A stretch of 64,000 nucleotides of DNA from NCBI GenBank assembly GCA_903904835.1, contig CAIVEI010000145.1, forward strand, positions 1 through 64,000. The letters are read 5' to 3'. The stretch is from an uncultured Schlesneria sp. (lineage in GTDB: Bacteria > Planctomycetota > Planctomycetia > Planctomycetales > Planctomycetaceae). A program made the position numbers and the translations under genes. Positions within the stretch are counted from its first letter, which is position 1; each line of letters opens with the position of its first letter. Positions 54,044 through 63,085 of this stretch are shown here, piece by piece. A model generated the notes under the pieces. The model did not search any database, was not told the DNA's origin, and saw only the letters and a list, made by a program, of their open reading frames with translations.

Positions 54044-54958
54044 ATGAAAATAAGTGTCGCGGCCATCGCATTATTGTTCGCAGTGAATATGGCTCGAGCG
54101 GAAATCGGAACGATTTCGCCCGCAGATGCCAGACTGCTCATCGAGTCGTCGGAGGTCAGCAAAAGGCCGGTCGTCATTGACACACGTGGCGGGTATAAAG
54201 ACTACTTTCGAGGCCACTTACCGACGGCGCATCACCTTAATTTTGATACGTTACGCGGTACGGATCATGGTGTCCCTGTGCAGTATCTTCCTGACGAATT
54301 GACCAAGGCATTGTTGATTCGGGCGGGCGTGGACCGCAACCGAATCCATCTAGTTTACGCGACCGGCGATAAGCTTCCAAACGACGAAATTCTGAGTGCC
54401 AGCATGGTGGCCTACGTGCTGGAAAAATTCGGTGTCAAGGAAATTCGAATCGTCGATGGTGGGCTTCCCGCCTGGCACAAGTCGAAATTTCCAGTGACGC
54501 AGGAATACTTTGGTAATCCATCAGGGACTCTGCCAGAAAACCAAGAAAAGGAAATCGGGATTGCGATCGAAGAGCTACTTGAACGAAAAGGGGGGCCCGG
54601 AGTGATCCTTGTCGACGCAAGACCACGCAACGAGTATCTCGGTGACGATGACGTCTGGCTACGGAAGGGCCACATTCCGGGCGCGATCAGTTTCCATTGG
54701 GCCCGTCTGATGGAACAGGATAACACTCATCAATTTCGCTCGTTCCAGCAAACGAAATCTGACCTGGAGGCCGCAGGGTTGACGCCAAATAAAGAGATTA
54801 TCGTTTACTGCGGTACGTCACGCGAAGGAAGCCTGTTACGTTTTTATCTCAGACATGTCGCTAAATATCCCAAAGTACGTCTCTATGAAGGCTCGTGGAA
54901 AGAATACGTGTCGCTAAAGCAACTTCCGGCAGAGACGAAAGAAAACAAGGCCAATTGA
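54044..54958 (+). CDS. Secreted tandem rhodanese (thiosulfate sulfurtransferase)
   Basis: A 304-residue periplasmic sulfurtransferase with a signal peptide (about 1-19). Two rhodanese domains are visible. The first (about 22-155) has RPVVIDTRGGYKDYFRGHL but its loop reads YATGDKL, without Cys. The second (about 178-295) has VDARPRNEYLG, GHIPGAISF and the active loop with Cys256 (YCGTSREGS). It transfers sulfane sulfur from thiosulfate or a similar donor. The PiT-family permease gene starts 10 bp downstream, so the two are co-transcribed. Confidence 0.9.
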   Translation: MKISVAAIALLFAVNMARAEIGTISPADARLLIESSEVSKRPVVIDTRGGYKDYFRGHLPTAHHLNFDTLRGTDHGVPVQYLPDELTKALLIRAGVDRNRIHLVYATGDKLPNDEILSASMVAYVLEKFGVKEIRIVDGGLPAWHKSKFPVTQEYFGNPSGTLPENQEKEIGIAIEELLERKGGPGVILVDARPRNEYLGDDDVWLRKGHIPGAISFHWARLMEQDNTHQFRSFQQTKSDLEAAGLTPNKEIIVYCGTSREGSLLRFYLRHVAKYPKVRLYEGSWKEYVSLKQLPAETKENKAN

Positions 54959-54968
54959 GGCCTGATGT

Positions 54969-55925
54969 ATGTTAACCACGATCCTCGTTCTCGCTGTCTG
55001 TTTCGTCGCCTTTACCAATGGGGCCAATGCCAATTTCAAGGGGGTGGCATCGCTCTATGGAAGCGAAACCACCACGCTTTGGGGAGCGCTCGGGTGGGGT
55101 ACGGCAACAACCCTTGTTGGCTCGATTGCCTCAGCGTTTCTGGCGGGCGGAATGCTGAAAAAATTCAGTGGTCGTGGAATTGTCCCCGATGCGTTGGTGC
55201 AACAACCCGAGTTCATTGTCGCGGTCGCGGTGGGTGCAGCGCTAACGAGCTTTCTCGCCAACCGGTTTGGCTTCCCAGTCTCCACCACGCACGCTCTTGT
55301 CGGTGCGTTGACGGGCGCAGGACTAGCCGGCAGCGGCACAGATGTTCAATTTGCCGCCTTGGGAAAGAACTTCCTTTTCCCGTTGTTCTTCAGCCCGGCG
55401 ATCGCGGCCGTCTTGGGAGGGGCAGTCTATCTGATACTCAAGTTGTTGCGTCTCGCGCCGGACCATCGCACGCCTCTTCTTGATGTCCTGCATTATTCGA
55501 GTACCGGAGCCGCAAGCTTTGCCCGCGGTCTCAACGACACACCAAAAATGGCTGCGCTGTTGCTTATTGCGCCCGGTGTCGACCTGAAATGGGGGTTTGC
55601 CATGGTTGCTGGCATGATTGCACTTGGCGGGTTGCTCGACGCTCAGCGAGTGGCCGAGACACTTGGCAAAAAAGTCACCGCGATGAACCCCGGTCAGGGT
55701 TTCGCCGCCAGTCTTGTGACCGCTGGACTTGTCACGACCGCAAGCTTGCACAGCCTTCCTGTGAGTACAACGCATGTCAGCGTAGGATCATTACTCGGAA
55801 TGGGAGCGACGACGGGACAAGCGAAATGGCGTAAAGTTACTGAGATATTGCTCGCGTGGGTTAGTACCGTTCCATGCGCTGCACTTCTGGCTGCAATTGT
55901 CTACGCAGCGGTTTCGCGGATTTAA
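54969..55925 (+). CDS. PiT-family inorganic anion permease
   Basis: A 318-residue transporter with about eight to ten hydrophobic helices and the two inverted family repeats: FTNGANANFKGVASLYGS near 15-32 and FARGLNDTPKMAALL near 178-192. PVSTTHALVGALTGAG and PVSTTHVSVGSLLGMG confirm PiT. Most members carry phosphate, but the related CysP carries sulfate, and the neighbouring rhodanese suggests sulfate or thiosulfate here. Phosphate remains the default call; the substrate is inference. Confidence 0.9.
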   Translation: MLTTILVLAVCFVAFTNGANANFKGVASLYGSETTTLWGALGWGTATTLVGSIASAFLAGGMLKKFSGRGIVPDALVQQPEFIVAVAVGAALTSFLANRFGFPVSTTHALVGALTGAGLAGSGTDVQFAALGKNFLFPLFFSPAIAAVLGGAVYLILKLLRLAPDHRTPLLDVLHYSSTGAASFARGLNDTPKMAALLLIAPGVDLKWGFAMVAGMIALGGLLDAQRVAETLGKKVTAMNPGQGFAASLVTAGLVTTASLHSLPVSTTHVSVGSLLGMGATTGQAKWRKVTEILLAWVSTVPCAALLAAIVYAAVSRI

Positions 55926-55971
55926 TCGTTTTAATTCGGAAATTGTTTCGACCAACCGATAACCGCCAGCG

Positions 55972-57015
55972 TCAATAAGCATCGCCCGAGATAAGTTCCG
56001 ATCCTGCAACGGTGCCGAGTGCTCGCCAGATGTTTCCGTCGACGGACGAAGAAATGAACTTTACTGTTCCATCGCCAAACAGCGTATGGACCCCTCCCGT
56101 GTGATAACTGCGGGACGTCACGGCAGCAAATGTCGGCCCGCCAATCCGCTCTCGTTCGCTATTCAGGTCGACATCCGGGTAGGCATTTCCCGGTCCGCCG
56201 GGTGTCTTCTTGTTGGGAGGCCACGCCGTCGTGAATCCAATATGATGTACGGCCAGTTCTGCCCATTGCGAATGTCCGTTCAACAAAAACGTGCAGCCAG
56301 CAGCCTGATACTCCGGTGCAACGGTATCAGGATTGGCGTTGGGCGATGGAATGTTATTCGGATCATTGATGTTGGCCAAAGATCCACAATCGCGGATATA
56401 TGGCTGATAGTTCTTCACTTCTGACATGAACAGCGTCTGGCTGGTCCCATCGGTGAAATCGCTCCAGCGGCGACTGAGGTTTACTCCGAACGCCGATCGG
56501 GTTTGAACGGTGCCGCCTGGGCCGCCCCAGACGTACCAGTCCCCCATGCAGTACCCGTAATTGTTCCCGCCAATCAGGCCAAACGACACGTTCGGCTCTA
56601 GCTGCTGGTTCGGTTCGCCTGGGCAGAGAAATATCTTCGTCAGATTCGCCACCGCTGGTTGGTTCGCGAGATCACCGTAGGACGAGTTGACGTTGATCGC
56701 GTTGTACGTATTCCCTTGTTCGATGTAAGGAAGAATCCGAGCAAGAGGGCCGAGATAACTCGTGTAAAGCGATCCGCCTGGCTGTCGAATAATCACTGCC
56801 GACGGGGGCAAGCAACCCATACTTGATTCATAGTTAAAAAGGGCAAGTCCAAGCTGCTTCAGGTTGTTTTTGCATTGTGCACGTCTTGCGGCCTCGCGCA
56901 CCTGCTGAACCGCCGGAAGCAGTAACGCAATCAAAACGGCAATGATGGCAATTACGACGAGCAACTCAATCAGCGTGAACGCTGTTCGATGGTTTGCGTG
57001 TTTGTGAAATGGCAT
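55972..57015 (-). CDS. DUF1559 protein with pilin-like N-terminus
   Basis: A 347-residue planctomycete protein. The type IV pilin-like N-terminus ([20 protein letters not shown], with Glu at +5) is followed by [23 protein letters not shown] and the DUF1559 domain, ending HTLFGDGTVKFISSSVDG. The propilin peptidase site precedes Phe13. Such proteins probably form surface or pseudopilus-like fibres, but their role is unknown. It is separated by 135 bp from another family member. Confidence 0.92.
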   Translation of the reverse strand: MPFHKHANHRTAFTLIELLVVIAIIAVLIALLLPAVQQVREAARRAQCKNNLKQLGLALFNYESSMGCLPPSAVIIRQPGGSLYTSYLGPLARILPYIEQGNTYNAINVNSSYGDLANQPAVANLTKIFLCPGEPNQQLEPNVSFGLIGGNNYGYCMGDWYVWGGPGGTVQTRSAFGVNLSRRWSDFTDGTSQTLFMSEVKNYQPYIRDCGSLANINDPNNIPSPNANPDTVAPEYQAAGCTFLLNGHSQWAELAVHHIGFTTAWPPNKKTPGGPGNAYPDVDLNSERERIGGPTFAAVTSRSYHTGGVHTLFGDGTVKFISSSVDGNIWRALGTVAGSELISGDAY

Positions 57016-57150
57016 TACTCATCTGCTGGTCGGCGAAAATTTAAGTCGGAATGTCTAAGTAAAGACGCCGTGGTTTTAGTTGTGAAGCGATGGATTGTCA
57101 AATCATCTGCATTTGATGATGGCCGGAGAACAACAAAACTGGTCGAAACG

Positions 57151-57954
57151 TCAGTTCGGATAACTGCCGTCTTCTACAAGAACTTTTTTGTCGGGGTACA
57201 TATCGATGATGCCGTTATCGAAAATCATCGTGGAAACGTGTCCATCGAGATAAAGGTAGTTGGCGGCACCGTTGTGACGTTTGTAGGCGAACCACGGCTG
57301 AAGGAAGTCCGTTCCCAACCAGACGTCGTAATCATCCTGACGTGAATCATTTTCTGATGTGGGCGAAAACGCAGTCGCATCCCGTTCCGAAAAACAGATG
57401 AAATTGGAGAGCCCGATTTCGATCTGGAACCTGGGGAACGTCCACAAGCCATAACGTCGAGTCTTATGGCTGAGCAGCGAATTCATCATATAACTGGTCC
57501 TTTGCTCGATTCCGTCTGGCTGACCGGTGACTGAGTCGATGTACGGAGTCGGAATCGACGTGTCTGAAAGGCATCGATAAATCTTGTTGGTCCCGACATT
57601 GATCCCCTTTTTCGCGACCAACTCATCGGACTCCGCAGCACTTCCCACGAACGGCATGATTTTGTCCGACCAGTAGATTTCGGCAAACGAATCCGCCGCT
57701 CCGCTATTGGCGATCACATCGGCATCAAATGGGTGGTGCAGAAAAAAACGGCCATTGTAGATCTCGTAATACTGATGAACGGCCAAGCCGATCTGCCTCA
57801 AATGCGACTGGCAGTCCATTTTGCGAGCCGCTTCGCGAACCTGCTGGGCTGCGGGAAGAATCAATGCGATTAGAACGGCGATGATCGCGATGACTACGAG
57901 TAGCTCCACAAGTGTGAATCCGCGTCGGTTGCGATGATGTCTGCTCGCGTCCAT
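57151..57954 (-). CDS. Short DUF1559-like pseudopilin protein
   Basis: A 267-residue relative of the neighbouring DUF1559 protein with the same N-terminal segment ([20 protein letters not shown]) and [23 protein letters not shown]. The middle is shorter and lacks several DUF1559 blocks; the C-terminus [21 protein letters not shown] is the family ending. It is the upstream gene of a minus-strand pair with the longer member. Confidence 0.85.
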   Translation of the reverse strand: MDASRHHRNRRGFTLVELLVVIAIIAVLIALILPAAQQVREAARKMDCQSHLRQIGLAVHQYYEIYNGRFFLHHPFDADVIANSGAADSFAEIYWSDKIMPFVGSAAESDELVAKKGINVGTNKIYRCLSDTSIPTPYIDSVTGQPDGIEQRTSYMMNSLLSHKTRRYGLWTFPRFQIEIGLSNFICFSERDATAFSPTSENDSRQDDYDVWLGTDFLQPWFAYKRHNGAANYLYLDGHVSTMIFDNGIIDMYPDKKVLVEDGSYPN

Positions 57955-58213
57955 TTTGGAAGCTGGTCCAGATTTTCTGAGTTCAGACGTTTTTTTGTAC
58001 GAAATCGTTAGTGGGTATCTGAATTCGAAGAATGAATCGTTCCAAAAGAGATATTAGCCAAATCGGGTTTGCGTTGCCAACTTTGGCGCTAATCAGTCCG
58101 TCCGCACGTCACCTTGCGCAGCAGTGACGGCTGAAAGATTCTGAATTGTAGAAGGGGATTGTGATCCGGCGCGCCAGTTTTACGTCCATGACGTCGCAGG
58201 TGGTTATCTTCAC

Positions 58214-59275
58214 TCATGTGATGAGCGTGTTTTCTCCCGTCATTCGAGTGTCGTATCCCGAAAGCTCACCGTAGAGTTGCCGATATTCTGAGGATTGAAT
58301 CACTTTCAAAAGTGTCAGAACGCGCGGATCGTCTTCGTTGCAACGCTGGTAACAGAGATCGTATTCTTCCGTGCGGATGGGAATGAATTTTAAGCCCGCT
58401 TCCCTGGCAACGAGTTCCAGGCAAACGCCCGCGTCAGCCCAACCGCAGCGAATGGCGTCGGCAACACCACGATGATCTCGTGCAGTGCGCCGCGGGGCTG
58501 GACGATCGTGAAGCAATTCATCTTGACACCTCCGTGCTCCAGAACCCTCTTCGCGACCAATCCATTTGAGCTGGCTATTCAATAACCCGCGCACGGAACG
58601 AGTTCCAATTTTTGACCCCACGGCGACGCCTGCCTTCCAGGAGGCGGCACGCAGCAGCCGCGCGGGTTGTGATACCAGTTGCCTGACCGACGCTGCATTT
58701 CCTTTGGGATCATTTGTGGCCGCGAAATGGACACCTGCCATGTGAACCAAGCCCTGTTCAAGCAGTTGTAACGCCTGCCAGCTTGATCGCTGCACGACAA
58801 GTATCCGGAAACCTGTGGTACGCTCATACAAACGAGCCAACAACCCGGATGCCGGATCGCAACTTGCGATTACCAACGTCTCATTGGCTCGTCGAAGATG
58901 GCTCGGATTGGATTCGGGGAGACCAAACCCATCGTGTGGAATCTCTCCCAAAGGTGTCACCTCTGCCGGATAAAACAGTAGTTGCCCCTGGACTGTTCCG
59001 CACCAGTAACGAGCCGGCTGGGGCGAACTGGGCCATGCCCATCGAGGTGTCGATTTTAACGGGCTCTCGGTCAGGTTGGTGCTGAAAAGCTCCTCGACCG
59101 AACACTCCATCACGCGCGCTAATGATAACGCCGTCGCGACTGACGGAATCAGCCGCTGTCCTTCGATCGCACTGACGGCAGCACGCGAAATATTCGCCCT
59201 GGCAGCCAGTTCCGCCTGACTCCATTCCCTTGCCCGGCGGCGATTTCGTACTTGATTCTGTTTTTGTTGCGACAT
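58214..59275 (-). CDS. XRE-type regulator with periplasmic-binding-protein-like domain
   Basis: A 353-residue transcription regulator. The N-terminal XRE HTH (about 8-65; RRRAREWSQAELAARANISRA region) binds DNA. The C-terminal half (about 115-340) is a PBP-like effector domain (LVIASCDPASGLLARLYERT, GREEGSGARR, GVADAIRCGWADAGVCLELVARE), related to those of ModE/LysR-type anion sensors. It diverges from a DUF1559 gene across a 258-bp gap and may control it; that target is inference. The ligand could be an oxyanion or small organic molecule. Confidence 0.87.
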   Translation of the reverse strand: MSQQKQNQVRNRRRAREWSQAELAARANISRAAVSAIEGQRLIPSVATALSLARVMECSVEELFSTNLTESPLKSTPRWAWPSSPQPARYWCGTVQGQLLFYPAEVTPLGEIPHDGFGLPESNPSHLRRANETLVIASCDPASGLLARLYERTTGFRILVVQRSSWQALQLLEQGLVHMAGVHFAATNDPKGNAASVRQLVSQPARLLRAASWKAGVAVGSKIGTRSVRGLLNSQLKWIGREEGSGARRCQDELLHDRPAPRRTARDHRGVADAIRCGWADAGVCLELVAREAGLKFIPIRTEEYDLCYQRCNEDDPRVLTLLKVIQSSEYRQLYGELSGYDTRMTGENTLIT

Positions 59276-59533
59276 GACCCGATCCAGAGTTACTATTTTG
59301 TGCCAATGGCAGATACGTGGTTTTTAATATTGCATAATTGCGATTACCCTTTCAAAGGATTGTCGCATTGGATGCAAACGAGACAATAGGCTGTTATGAT
59401 TCTGACAATCAATGGCACGAACATGTCATAAGGCTTTCGAGTCAACGAACAATTTTGAACCGACAATTATGTGGCATGTCACCTTCGTGACTCTCTGTTG
59501 ATCCAAATCTTTTTCCCGACAGGAATTTGTTGA

Positions 59534-60589
59534 ATGCCTCACTCCTGCCCCTTCTCCCGTCGGCGTACCGCGTTCACCCTGATCGAACTGTTGGTCGTCA
59601 TCGCCATCATCGCGGTTTTAATCGCCTTGTTGCTTCCCGCTGTGCAGCAGGCCCGCGAAGCGGCTCGCCGGACTCAATGCAAGAACAACCTGAAACAGAT
59701 CGGCTTGGCCTCGGCAAACTACGAATCCACATACAGTTTGCTCCCCTCGGGAGGAAAGGGGGTCAGCTTCGCTCTGATTAATCTGTACGGCTTTCCAGAT
59801 TCCTTCTTCACCGAGATCTTGCCGTTTCTTGATCAGGCTCCCGTCTACAATCAGTTCAACCTTTCGCTGCATTACACGAATAGTTCAGCATCCACCAATG
59901 CCACGGCGGCAAGGACCAGGATTACCGCGTTCTTGTGTCCCTCCAATCCTGTGACAACAGCCGACCCTCAGGGGTTTGGAACGACGGATTATGATCCAAC
60001 GGAGTACGTTGATATCGATCCCGGTTCGGGACTAAAGAACGGTCTCACCGGGAATACGATTGGCCCCTTCCCGACGGGTGGTGGAACAAGCGTTAACGCC
60101 ACAAAAGAAGGGATGCACGGGTTGTTTCCCCCTCCGATCGCGGCCGTGTCGGACGGGTTGAGTAATACGATTGCCGTCATTGAATGTGCAGGCAAACCAG
60201 CGGGACTTCTCGGTAAGTATGCGTTCACGTTTACGATTGGCAATTGCCCTGGGATCGATCCAGCTCAAATGCCAAGTGGAAAGTACACCGCTCCGAATCG
60301 CTGGGCGGATGGCGACGCAAGCGCCGGCATCAATGGCCAGTTAACCAATGTCGCGGGAGGAAACTTGCAGTACATCAATGGCAATAAGACTCCGCTTGGC
60401 GGTCCTGCAAACTGCCCATGGACCACGCTTAATTGCGGTCCAAATATGGAGCCGTTCAGCTTTCACGTGGGCGGAGTACAGGCTCTGATGGGGGATGGAA
60501 GCGTTCGATTCATCTCGGAAAACCTCAACTGGCTCACGCTTCGAAATCTTGTCGCGCGTGACGATGGCAACCCGGTTGGCGATTTCTAA
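59534..60589 (+). CDS. DUF1559 protein with pilin-like N-terminus
   Basis: A 351-residue DUF1559 member starting [20 protein letters not shown], with the prepilin site before Phe14, [22 protein letters not shown] and the C-terminal [20 protein letters not shown]. The mature body is Gly/Asn/Thr-rich. It is divergent from the XRE-PBP regulator, which suggests regulation by it. An adjacent Cys-rich gene follows on the same strand. Confidence 0.92.
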   Translation: MPHSCPFSRRRTAFTLIELLVVIAIIAVLIALLLPAVQQAREAARRTQCKNNLKQIGLASANYESTYSLLPSGGKGVSFALINLYGFPDSFFTEILPFLDQAPVYNQFNLSLHYTNSSASTNATAARTRITAFLCPSNPVTTADPQGFGTTDYDPTEYVDIDPGSGLKNGLTGNTIGPFPTGGGTSVNATKEGMHGLFPPPIAAVSDGLSNTIAVIECAGKPAGLLGKYAFTFTIGNCPGIDPAQMPSGKYTAPNRWADGDASAGINGQLTNVAGGNLQYINGNKTPLGGPANCPWTTLNCGPNMEPFSFHVGGVQALMGDGSVRFISENLNWLTLRNLVARDDGNPVGDF

Positions 60590-60712
60590 ATCATTGGCTT
60601 GTTCTCGCTGATGGGAAAATCGGTTTCGATACAATCGGACGAGAGAGAATTTCAGGCATCGTGGTTATACTTTCGCATGTGGAGAGCGAATCGATAGCCA
60701 ATCAGACTGTCC

Positions 60713-61342
60713 GTGAGGGACAAGGCAATTTCTGTGCTTTCGTTTTCGTGGCATGCTTGGACTCATCGTTCGCGACGGCAAAACGTATCGATTTTGCTGC
60801 TGGCGGGGTTCGTTATTGCGCTGCTGCCGATCCCGTTAATTTCTTTTTCTCCCAAAGATGGCAAGGATCTTTCGCGACCCTTTCCTTGCCAGTATCGTCC
60901 CTGCGGCTGTATGTCTGCTGCGCAATGCAAAAAGAAGTGTTGCTGCTTTTCTGATCAGCAAAAACTCGTCTGGGCGAAACGAAATGGCGTGGACCCGTCA
61001 GAAGTTGTGGCCTCGATCACGAAACGCGGTGCGGCTTCCAAATCATCTCCTACGGTATGCTGTACGATCAAGAACGGTTCAAAAGCACAAGTTGCACACC
61101 GCCAGCCCAAGGCAAAGTCGACTCCAAAATCACGATTCAAAATTGTGATTGGAGCAGTCGCGGATGACTGTCAGGGCCTTGTAAAGACCGCATTTGGTCA
61201 GGCCGTCTTTTTGATTCCTCCGATGATCTCGTTGAATCCACTGGTTGATTCGATCGTTGAGCGATTCATCAACCGGGCCTCAGTCGTGGTTCAGGCGATT
61301 GTTGAACCACCGGTTCCGCCCCCTCGTGTCGCAGCGGCCTAG
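60713..61342 (+). CDS. Cys-rich membrane-anchored protein, function unknown
   Basis: A 209-residue protein from GTG 60713. One hydrophobic segment (about 26-46, LLLAGFVIALLPIPLISF) is followed by a compact Cys cluster (PCQYRPCGCMSA and CKKKCCCF, about 58-78) with eight cysteines in twenty residues, then QQKLVWAKRNGVDP. A Cys-Cys pair follows at about 115. The C-terminal half is basic and then hydrophobic, ending in Pro-rich PPVPPPRVAAA. The cluster may bind metal or clusters. I recall similar planctomycete proteins near DUF1559 genes but no function. Confidence 0.7.
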   Translation: MRDKAISVLSFSWHAWTHRSRRQNVSILLLAGFVIALLPIPLISFSPKDGKDLSRPFPCQYRPCGCMSAAQCKKKCCCFSDQQKLVWAKRNGVDPSEVVASITKRGAASKSSPTVCCTIKNGSKAQVAHRQPKAKSTPKSRFKIVIGAVADDCQGLVKTAFGQAVFLIPPMISLNPLVDSIVERFINRASVVVQAIVEPPVPPPRVAAA

Positions 61343-61559
61343 ATCTGTCCCAAGTTGTGACGCCATGCGCTACAACCTGAAAGTCCCGACGCTTACACAC
61401 GGATGATTCATTATCACACCGTCGCCAAAGTAATGTCGAGGCGAAACCGTCTGGACTTGGGTACCGGACAGATCTCTCCTGCCGTCAATCGAAACACGCT
61501 TCGTTGCCAACAGAATCTGGCACACGAGTGATTTCAACTTTCGCCGCCACAGGGGTTCG

Positions 61560-61655
61560 TGCGGTCTGATATCGCACGCTCACGATTGGCCATTGATTAG
61601 CTCTCCACAAGTGCGAACCAACCCAACTCGTGAGCGTGCCATTACGGGCCGCACA
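61560..61655. repeat. Imperfect inverted repeat in a 363-bp gap
   Basis: GTGCGG (61560-61565) and GCACGCTCACGA (61574-61585) on the left are matched by TCGTGAGCGTGC (61628-61639) and CCGCAC (61649-61654) on the right. The pairing spans about 95 bp with a bulged centre. It is the main feature of the 61343-61705 gap between the Cys-rich gene and the next DUF1559 gene, which otherwise holds only the promoter. Confidence 0.6.
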
Positions 61656-61705
61656 AGCTAACCGCTTTTCGTTACGAGAATTCCTCTTTTGAATTTCGGG
61701 AGACG

Positions 61706-62848
61706 ATGATGACAAATGTTGTTCGTCCGCGCCGATGTCGCGGGTTTACGCTGATCGAACTTTTAGTCGTAATTGCAATCATTGCCGTATTGATCGCCTT
61801 GCTTCTTCCCGCCGTTCAGCAGGCTCGTGAAGCTGCTCGACGCACGCAATGTAAAAACAATCTCAAACAATTTGGACTGGCATTGCACAACTATGAAGGG
61901 ACCTTTGCTCGACTGCCGATGCAAGATACCCAGGCGACGGTCGGTACGCTAACGACAGACGGGTTTTCAATTCAAGCTCGATTGTTGCCCTACATGGATC
62001 AGGCCAATCTTCAGAACTTAATCGACTTCTCGCAACCAGCCTGGACCGGTTCGGCTTATAACACGCTGCAACCGAACCCGAATTTTCTTGCAATCTTCGC
62101 TCAATCGATTCCATTCTTCCTCTGTCCCTCCGATTCCGCTCCCCCAAAACAGGCAGACTGGAAGGGCAACATTTATGGCGGAATCAATTACATGGTGAGC
62201 GATGGCAGCGGAACCGGAGTGAACACCGATATTCGATTTCCAACCGACGGCATCGCCTGGAACTTCTCGAATTGCCGGCTTGCGGACGTGAGTGACGGAC
62301 TTTCCAATACGGTTTTCATGAGTGAAACAGTTCGGAGCACCGGCCCGGACCAGACTCTTGCTCTCGGAACATTGCCTCTATTTCCCTATCAGATGACCCT
62401 GAATTGCTCTGGCGGGTTTACAAGCCCTCCGGCGACTCAGCTTTTCCAGGGATTCACAGCGGGTGGTACTTCTGTCCCAGGAATCACGTTTACCGGCCCG
62501 AACGGAACTTGCAACAATCCAAATCTGAGCAACGTCGCGGCTTCTTTCAATGGATGGCGCGGTGTCAGTGGTTCTTCATCTGACGGGACGTTGCGCGGGC
62601 GGGGGACCTCATGGGCCTGCTCGGGAGCTGTCAGTACTTTGACGAACGGCTACAACACGCCAAACAGCACCGTACCCGATTGCGTTACCCACTTCAGCGG
62701 CTGGTTCGGTCCACGAAGTTGGCACGTTGGTGGTTCCCACGCGTTAATGGGGGATGGTGCCGTCCGGTTCCTGGCCCAGTCGTTGGATCAAAACATCTGC
62801 CACGCGATTCACAGCCGAAATGGTGGAGAAACGGTCGGCGATTTCTGA
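61706..62848 (+). CDS. DUF1559 protein with pilin-like N-terminus
   Basis: A 380-residue family member. The N-terminus ([20 protein letters not shown], prepilin site before Phe14) and [23 protein letters not shown] are nearly the same as in the gene at 59534, but the bodies differ. The C-terminus GGSHALMGDGAVRFLAQSLDQ is typical. A terminator-like hairpin follows at 62881. Confidence 0.92.
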   Translation: MMTNVVRPRRCRGFTLIELLVVIAIIAVLIALLLPAVQQAREAARRTQCKNNLKQFGLALHNYEGTFARLPMQDTQATVGTLTTDGFSIQARLLPYMDQANLQNLIDFSQPAWTGSAYNTLQPNPNFLAIFAQSIPFFLCPSDSAPPKQADWKGNIYGGINYMVSDGSGTGVNTDIRFPTDGIAWNFSNCRLADVSDGLSNTVFMSETVRSTGPDQTLALGTLPLFPYQMTLNCSGGFTSPPATQLFQGFTAGGTSVPGITFTGPNGTCNNPNLSNVAASFNGWRGVSGSSSDGTLRGRGTSWACSGAVSTLTNGYNTPNSTVPDCVTHFSGWFGPRSWHVGGSHALMGDGAVRFLAQSLDQNICHAIHSRNGGETVGDF

Positions 62849-62880
62849 TCGCGACATGTGATTTGTTGGGGGTTTTGTGC

Positions 62881-62910
62881 CACTGAATGACCGTCTTCGG
62901 TCAATCAGTG
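62881..62910 (+). terminator. Hairpin after the last DUF1559 gene
   Basis: CACTGAATGACCG pairs with CGGTCAATCAGTG around TCTT with one internal mismatch, 32 bp after the stop codon. TCTTTCG follows. It is a plausible intrinsic terminator. Confidence 0.6.
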
Positions 62911-63085
62911 TCTTTCGAACGTGTGCTGACAAGGCGAAGACACTGCGTCGGAGAAGACTCCGATGCAGCGGCACTTCCGATTGTTGCCGCCTCAAAAAAC
63001 CGTCACTGCGTTTCCCTCGCCGGGGGACGCCACCGTAGCACCGTGTGAACCGACTTTATCCAGTTAACTTTTACATGGAATGCCG

